Assembly (NCBI RefSeq): GCF_900114055.1
Contig: NZ_FORR01000001.1
Location: forward strand, 124,001 to 188,000
DNA from: Thermoflavimicrobium dichotomicum
Lineage (GTDB): Bacteria > Bacillota > Bacilli > Thermoactinomycetales > Thermoactinomycetaceae
Reading direction: 5' to 3'
Length of the DNA stretch: 64,000 bases
Of this stretch, positions 59,706 to 64,000 are shown one piece after another. Below the pieces are notes generated by a model. It searched no databases. It was not told the origin of the DNA and saw nothing but the letters and a program-made list of their open reading frames with translations. A program made the translations under genes and the position numbers. Each line of letters begins with the position of its first letter. The first letter of the stretch is position 1.

Positions 59706-61190
59706 TTAGTTTTTTGCTGTTCCCATATCGTAAGCATACATTTTGACACCATATAACAATAACCAACTAATTGGGTTATCTTTTTTGTCCTCTGTATGTT
59801 GCGTTACATATACATCAAAATTATCCACTTTTGTTACTACAGCTGTATGGTCAATCCGTCCATCATTTTCAAAGTCAAAGCTGATTACATCACCGATCTT
59901 TAATTTCCAAATGTTGTCGACCATTTTTGCCCGACCTCTAAAATGACTGTAAAAGGAGTTTGCTACTCCCCAGGAATAAGAAGGTTTGCTTGGCAGATCT
60001 CTATAGTACCAGTAAGAATTTCCTTTTGTTACTTCCTTGATTCCTCCTGCTTTAATTACCTGGGAAATAAAGTTGGTACAGTCATACCAGCAATCATAGC
60101 ATCCACCCATTACTTTACTATAGTACCCATACTCTTTATTGTTCCGTTTGTTCCACCATTTATAGGCATATGCTTTTGCTTTCGCACGGTTATAACCATT
60201 TGGCTCATCCCTGGTTTGCGTCCTTCCTTTGCCTTCTTCGTCTCGGTCTGACCCTCTGTTACCTGGAGTTTGGTTATTGTGATCTCCAGGTTGTTGCAGT
60301 TGATTTCCGCCATTATTTACAGTGGTTGTTCCACTGTTATTTCCCTCACCGGTATTGTTATTGTTTCCATTGGACGGAGGAGTTTGGCCATTTTGTCCGC
60401 TATCTGATTGATTTCCTTGATTTGGATGGGTGGATGAATTTGAGCTACTGCCATTTTGATCCCCAGCCTGATTTCCACCGCTTCCAGCAGGTAGATTTGC
60501 TAGATGATTGGTATCCGGGGTTCCGGATGTTGCAGAACCAGGTTCATCGGAACCGCCATTTTGATTTTGATTTCCGTTAGATGGGGTATTCGAAGATTGA
60601 GGATCTTTTGATTCAGGTTGTTCACTTTTCTCCTGCTTATTTTCATCAGTTGAATCAGGCTTTGGTTTTCCTTTATCTTTTAGGGGGACTCCCGGTTTTA
60701 CTGGGAGTAAACTCTGCAAGAGAGCCAGATCTTCTTTCGTCCCTTTTCCTGATTTCAGTTTTTCGACCAATTCCTTGATTTTTTTATTGATCAATTTCGT
60801 CTCATAGGCATTCAAATACTTGATATATTCCCATAGAGCCTGTTTTTCTGCTTTAGAAAGATTACTTGCACCGACAAAAGTTCCTTTCACCGCATCACGG
60901 AAATTTGGATCATCAATATTTTCTTTTATTGACTTACCTTTTGAAATTTGCTTCTTTACAATATTTAAAGAAACATCGGCGTTTTTCGGTTTCTTGACTT
61001 CCCTTTCTTCATAATAACTGGGGCCATCCAAAACATCTTGAATCGAACTTGGATTAACAGGCTTTTTATCAACTTCGGGTGCCGCTTGTTTTGTTGGTGC
61101 TTGGCTCGAAGAATCCTTCTCCGTACCAGAAGAACAACCACCTAACACAAGTGCCCCAGTCAATAACAAGGCCAATGCTTTCTTTTTCAA
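59706..61190 (-). CDS. Secreted lipoprotein with C-terminal Amidase_6-type domain
   Basis: In this 494-residue protein a lipoprotein signal ends LGGC (Cys19). A helical region (about 60-165) is followed by a long low-complexity Asn/Gly/Gln/Ser/Pro linker (about 170-330), then a C-terminal domain beginning YNRAKAKAYAYKWW with CTNFISQVIKAGG, SWGVANSFYSHF, GDVISFDF and IDHTAVVTKV. The last set is the pattern of the putative amidase family (Amidase_6) of spore formers, with Cys and His as presumed catalytic residues. It probably acts on the cell wall from the outer membrane face. Monocistronic. Confidence 0.85.
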   Translation of the reverse strand: MKKKALALLLTGALVLGGCSSGTEKDSSSQAPTKQAAPEVDKKPVNPSSIQDVLDGPSYYEEREVKKPKNADVSLNIVKKQISKGKSIKENIDDPNFRDAVKGTFVGASNLSKAEKQALWEYIKYLNAYETKLINKKIKELVEKLKSGKGTKEDLALLQSLLPVKPGVPLKDKGKPKPDSTDENKQEKSEQPESKDPQSSNTPSNGNQNQNGGSDEPGSATSGTPDTNHLANLPAGSGGNQAGDQNGSSSNSSTHPNQGNQSDSGQNGQTPPSNGNNNNTGEGNNSGTTTVNNGGNQLQQPGDHNNQTPGNRGSDRDEEGKGRTQTRDEPNGYNRAKAKAYAYKWWNKRNNKEYGYYSKVMGGCYDCWYDCTNFISQVIKAGGIKEVTKGNSYWYYRDLPSKPSYSWGVANSFYSHFRGRAKMVDNIWKLKIGDVISFDFENDGRIDHTAVVTKVDNFDVYVTQHTEDKKDNPISWLLLYGVKMYAYDMGTAKN

Positions 61191-61523
61191 GGCGCTCCCT
61201 CTTTTCTAGAATCTAATCAATATTTCATCATTGGTGCGATTTACCAAAATTCAGATATAGATATAAGCAGACTTTTGAGTCTTCGTGACCCTTCTCGCCG
61301 TCCAGAAAGCTTTAAAGCACTCGTTTTCAAAAATCTGCCTTCTTTGTTTCGGATCATCGACACCTTTGATCTTTAATAGATTCTTTTATGTATAATATAG
61401 AATATATAATTTCACAAAAATAAGGAATAACCCCCCGAAACATTTCACCATTTATCCAAATTTATAAATTTTATTCTTGTTATTTTGATAAAATTTATAT
61501 GTATATAGAATAAAAAAGAGTGA
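61191..61523. other. AT-rich gap upstream of the amidase lipoprotein and tRNA-Arg
   Basis: No gene or known RNA is seen. It must hold the promoter of the lipoprotein gene, but no confident -35/-10 pair is visible. Confidence 0.4.
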
Positions 61524-61553
61524 TTGACCGATGTAAGTGATTTATGCTATAAT
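61524..61553 (+). promoter_or_regulatory. Sigma-A promoter of tRNA-Arg
   Basis: TTGACC, 18-base spacer, TATAAT; 20 bases before the tRNA 5' end. Confidence 0.85.
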
Positions 61554-61572
61554 TCGATTTGTCACCTGATAT

Positions 61573-61647
61573 GCGCCTATAGCTCAGGGGATAGAGCGCT
61601 GGTCTCCGGAACCAGGTGCCCAGGTTCGAATCCTGGTAGGCGCACCA
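61573..61647 (+). tRNA. tRNA-Arg (anticodon CCG)
   Basis: The cloverleaf has acceptor GCGCCTA / TAGGCGC, anticodon arm CTGGT-CTCCGGA-ACCAG and T-arm CCAGG-TTCGAAT-CCTGG; CCA is encoded. The anticodon CCG reads the arginine codon CGG. Confidence 0.96.
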
Positions 61648-61655
61648 AACTTATA

Positions 61656-61699
61656 AAAAACACCTTCTAGCAATCAATATGATGCTAGAAGGTGTTTTT
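61656..61699. terminator. Bidirectional terminator between tRNA-Arg and the hydrolase gene
   Basis: A 17-bp stem (AAAAACACCTTCTAGCA / TGCTAGAAGGTGTTTTT) with T-runs available on both strands. Confidence 0.93.
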
Positions 61700-61707
61700 C
61701 TTTTTAC

Positions 61708-62538
61708 CTACCCTGCCATTTTTTCCTGCTCTTCATTCACTCGGTCTAGCCATTCTTTTACCAAGCATTCAAATAAATGGCTTTGCTCCATGATCAAGTT
61801 ATGTCCAGCTCGATCCAAAACAGCGAAGGTACCACGTGGATAATTTTCGATAATTTTCCAATGATCCCGATAACCGGCTACTGAATCTTGCCGCCCTGCC
61901 AACATTAATACTGGTTTTTGAAAGGGTTCGGAAAGTTGGTCCACCGGAAAAGAAAAAGCATATTGTTTTTTGATCTTTTGCAAAAAGTCACTATCTGGAG
62001 CTGGTGTCGACTGGAGGATGTCTTTAAAACGTTCCCAATGTTTTTGATCTTGTACAACAGCGAGTGAAGTAAATAGTTCTTTCTCTTTATCTTCTAGTGA
62101 ATGGATTAGTTGCTCATCATAAACCAACACTTGATGTGGAGGGAGTTCTCTTTTGAAACGTTCTGCTTCAATGGGTGAACAGATCAGTAACATTCCATCT
62201 ACTCTCTCTGGTTTTTGATATAAAATCCCTCTACACAAATACCCTCCATAAGATTCTCCCACCAATACAAATGATTCATTGGGAATAACCTGCTCGATGA
62301 AGTGCAATATTACTTGCAACATATCATCAGAACTTTGAATCCAATCTTCTCCTATGCTTTTGCCCATTCCTGGCAAATCAAGATAGATTCGCTTCCACTG
62401 CTTCTTCTCTTTAAAGATGGGCTCCATGCTCATCATGATACTGTAATGATCTAATCCCAAGCCATGCAGAATGAGAATGGGTTTACCAGCACCATATTCT
62501 TCATAATATAGTTTGGCGCCTTCTAATTGGAGTTCCAT
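61708..62538 (-). CDS. Alpha/beta hydrolase
   Basis: This 276-residue hydrolase has an oxyanion ILHGLGLDH motif, the nucleophile Ser in LVGESYGGYL, and DRAGHNLIME near the end supplying the catalytic His. The substrate is unknown. The start is taken at ATG 62538 (GAGGG upstream), where family members begin; a TTG at 62580 also has a plausible AAAGGA site and would add 14 residues. It follows the adenylate-forming gene by about 80 bases on the same strand, so they may be co-transcribed. Confidence 0.85.
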   Translation of the reverse strand: MELQLEGAKLYYEEYGAGKPILILHGLGLDHYSIMMSMEPIFKEKKQWKRIYLDLPGMGKSIGEDWIQSSDDMLQVILHFIEQVIPNESFVLVGESYGGYLCRGILYQKPERVDGMLLICSPIEAERFKRELPPHQVLVYDEQLIHSLEDKEKELFTSLAVVQDQKHWERFKDILQSTPAPDSDFLQKIKKQYAFSFPVDQLSEPFQKPVLMLAGRQDSVAGYRDHWKIIENYPRGTFAVLDRAGHNLIMEQSHLFECLVKEWLDRVNEEQEKMAG

Positions 62539-62615
62539 ATTTTCTATATCCCTCACCCTTATATGATCAGGAAACAGCAAACATATATTCCTTTCTTTTA
62601 CATAAAGAACATCGT

Positions 62616-63932
62616 CTACAAAGAAAACCGGCGTTCTACCCGTCGAAGCTTGACTGCACTGGGCTCACGAACATATGGAGTAAATTGCACAGATGGCATC
62701 TGGCAACCCAAATGATGAAACAGTTTTCGCATGGATTGAAGAACTGCATTCTTTACTTCCTCTACATCCCCTTCTTTCAGTTTCAAGGATATTTCTAATT
62801 GATCCGGGAGATGTTGGATAACCAAATACTCTTCAATCGGCAGGTCAACAGAAATGATCGCCCGCCGCACAAAATCAGGGAAAACAGGGACCAACTCTCT
62901 AGATGACAGAGAGGGAAGATAAAACAGATCATCACAGCGGCCCTCGATTTGTTCGATCGCCATAAATATCGATCCACATGGACAAGGCTCTTTCTTTTCC
63001 GTTAGTATATCGTCCAGCCGATAGCGAATAATCGGCTGCGTTAAACGTGAAAAATCAGTAATAATAGGCGAAAACTTGCCCAAAACGGGATCTAAGACAT
63101 CTTTCTGAATAACGACAATATCTTCGTTCACATGCAATGTTCCATACTCACAGGTTGTCGCCAAAAATCCTTCTGTGCACTGATAAATCTGATGAACGGT
63201 TTGCTGAAATACTTGTTCTATTTTCTGTTGATCCAAGGGGTCTAGTACTTCCGCTACAGAAATCACTTTTTGAGGTTGAATGGATAACCGTCCTGCCTGT
63301 TGTTCTTCTGCCAGAAAACGCAACATCGAAGGAGGGGCAACCAGGATCGTGGGTTGAAATTGATTTAGGGATCCAATATGCTCTCGAACTGGCCGCACAA
63401 GATCAAAATAGCGAAATTGAATACGTCCCCGTTCCACACTGGTATATAAATTACTGTTCGCACGTAAAAACAAGGCAACTCGATGCCCAGACAAGATCGA
63501 AGCAGGCAATAGCTTTGCCAACATGGCTCCTGCCCAGCGAAGCCGCTCTTCCTCACTGACCAAAAAAATTCCACGATGTCCTGAAGTTCCTGATGACAAC
63601 CCAATTGTGATATTCCGGATCATGGGTGTAAAATCACGTGTTTCCTCCGCCCGAAGTGCTACCTGAAGCGCTTCTTTTTGCGTTATCCCAACCGTATTCA
63701 ACTCATCAAAATGCTCCATCATCATCTTCTTGTGAATCAACGGAAACTGACGCCACTCACTTAACGATAACCCTTGATAATACTCCCGGTAAAATGGAGA
63801 TCGTGGTAAAACATATTGCAAAAGTTTGATCACCTGTTTGTGTTGCCAGGCCTCCAATTGGGTTCGTGACTGAAAAGAAGGGCGGTAGCGCGTTCGAATA
63901 TACTGTTTGAAAACAGTCATGATCCCTTTCAT
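62616..63932 (-). CDS. PaaK-like adenylate-forming enzyme
   Basis: This 438-residue protein resembles the phenylacetate-CoA ligase/PaaK branch of AMP-forming enzymes: GLSSGTSGHRGIFLVSE (phosphate-binding loop), YQCTEGFLATTCEYG (the TE-type motif), and YRLDDIL...CPCGS before the C-terminal domain. In other bacteria such F390-synthetase-like proteins activate an acyl or aryl acid in biosynthetic clusters. The acid is unknown. ATG 63932 is chosen (GGGGG upstream); ATG 63920 is an alternative. Neighbouring hydrolase and upstream partial gene hint at a small biosynthetic cluster extending past the window. Confidence 0.83.
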   Translation of the reverse strand: MKGIMTVFKQYIRTRYRPSFQSRTQLEAWQHKQVIKLLQYVLPRSPFYREYYQGLSLSEWRQFPLIHKKMMMEHFDELNTVGITQKEALQVALRAEETRDFTPMIRNITIGLSSGTSGHRGIFLVSEEERLRWAGAMLAKLLPASILSGHRVALFLRANSNLYTSVERGRIQFRYFDLVRPVREHIGSLNQFQPTILVAPPSMLRFLAEEQQAGRLSIQPQKVISVAEVLDPLDQQKIEQVFQQTVHQIYQCTEGFLATTCEYGTLHVNEDIVVIQKDVLDPVLGKFSPIITDFSRLTQPIIRYRLDDILTEKKEPCPCGSIFMAIEQIEGRCDDLFYLPSLSSRELVPVFPDFVRRAIISVDLPIEEYLVIQHLPDQLEISLKLKEGDVEEVKNAVLQSMRKLFHHLGCQMPSVQFTPYVREPSAVKLRRVERRFSL

Positions 63933-63948
63933 GTTGATCCATTCCCCC

Positions 63949-63999
63949 TTAGATGTAGCCAGGTTTCCAGGCAATGGGATGGAACAATCTGGACTTCAG
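63949..63999 (-). CDS. Possible C-terminus of an upstream gene (partial)
   Basis: A minus-strand frame enters from the window edge and ends ...HPIAWKPGYI at a TAA (63949-63951), 16 bases before the next gene's ATG and directly before its GGGGG ribosome site. That spacing suggests a real upstream operon gene, but only about 16 residues are visible. Confidence 0.4.
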   Translation of the reverse strand: MKSRLFHPIAWKPGYI

Positions 64000-64000
64000 G

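Overview
The window looks like a chromosomal segment of a low-GC, spore-forming, aerobic member of the Bacillota, most likely order Bacillales. Evidence: strong AGGAGG-type ribosome binding sites with some TTG/GTG starts, a Bacillus-type cggR-gap-pgk-tpiA-gpmI-eno operon with a recognisable CggR operator, the secG-est-rnr-smpB-ssrA order, poly-gamma-glutamate genes in pgsBCA order, DUF1657/DUF421 spore-type proteins, and sigma-54 (rpoN/sigL). The tmRNA tag reads GKQENYALAA. A Thermoactinomycetaceae-like host is my guess from overall protein flavour and is not proven here.

Layout. 1-7 kb: end of a polysaccharide-deacetylase-like gene, murC, then a five-gene poly-gamma-glutamate capsule operon (pgsB, pgsC, pgsA, a CapD/GGT enzyme, an unknown membrane-anchored protein). 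7.4-14.4 kb: pyruvate carboxylase, converging on a molybdenum formate dehydrogenase with its DUF1641 partner. 14.8-24.7 kb: a patchwork of small accessory genes (DinB-like, SDR, glycerate kinase, small lipoprotein, DUF1657, DUF421-DUF1657, PepSY-like membrane protein, N-terminally short sensor kinase), a divergent gene pair sharing an N-terminal GDNYGQV motif, tRNA-Ala, and a TerC-family gene under a yybP-ykoY (manganese) riboswitch. 24.9-31.9 kb: sulfur block, with metY converging on a six-gene sulfate assimilation operon (TauE-type permease, sirB, sir, DUF3906, cysH, sat). 32.2-35.2 kb: copZ and copA, each preceded by a CsoR-type operator. 35.3-39.1 kb: an acyl-CoA-dehydrogenase-like operon with a textbook sigma-54 promoter, a palindromic candidate activator site, and the activator gene next door. 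39.3-45 kb: an IS605-like remnant, catalase with a PerR/Fur-like box, a NUDIX gene, a 5'-truncated DUF3427-type helicase, a decayed tRNA-Thr copy, and a frameshifted NlpC/P60 lipoprotein. 45.3-50.4 kb: tRNA-Thr, tmRNA, smpB, rnr, est, an isolated 5S rRNA gene, secG. 50.8-59.4 kb: glycolytic operon, cggR, rpoN. 59.7-64 kb: amidase-type lipoprotein, tRNA-Arg, alpha/beta hydrolase, PaaK-like adenylate-forming enzyme.

Three things stand out. (1) A dispersed family of about 60-120 bp hairpin elements (at least three clear copies and two diverged ones) sits at gene 3' ends. Two copies are flanked by duplicated transcription terminators, which suggests a small mobile element that targets terminator hairpins. 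(2) The divergent GDNYGQV gene pair at 22.2-23.3 kb (one soluble helical protein, one membrane protein) looks like an undescribed accessory two-protein module. (3) A self-contained sigma-54 regulon (activator, palindromic site, -24/-12 promoter, three-gene flavoenzyme operon) whose dehydrogenase-like enzyme lacks the usual EGT segment. Several genes are broken (helicase, NlpC/P60, probably the sensor kinase), marking 20-22 kb and 39-45 kb as decaying accessory DNA.
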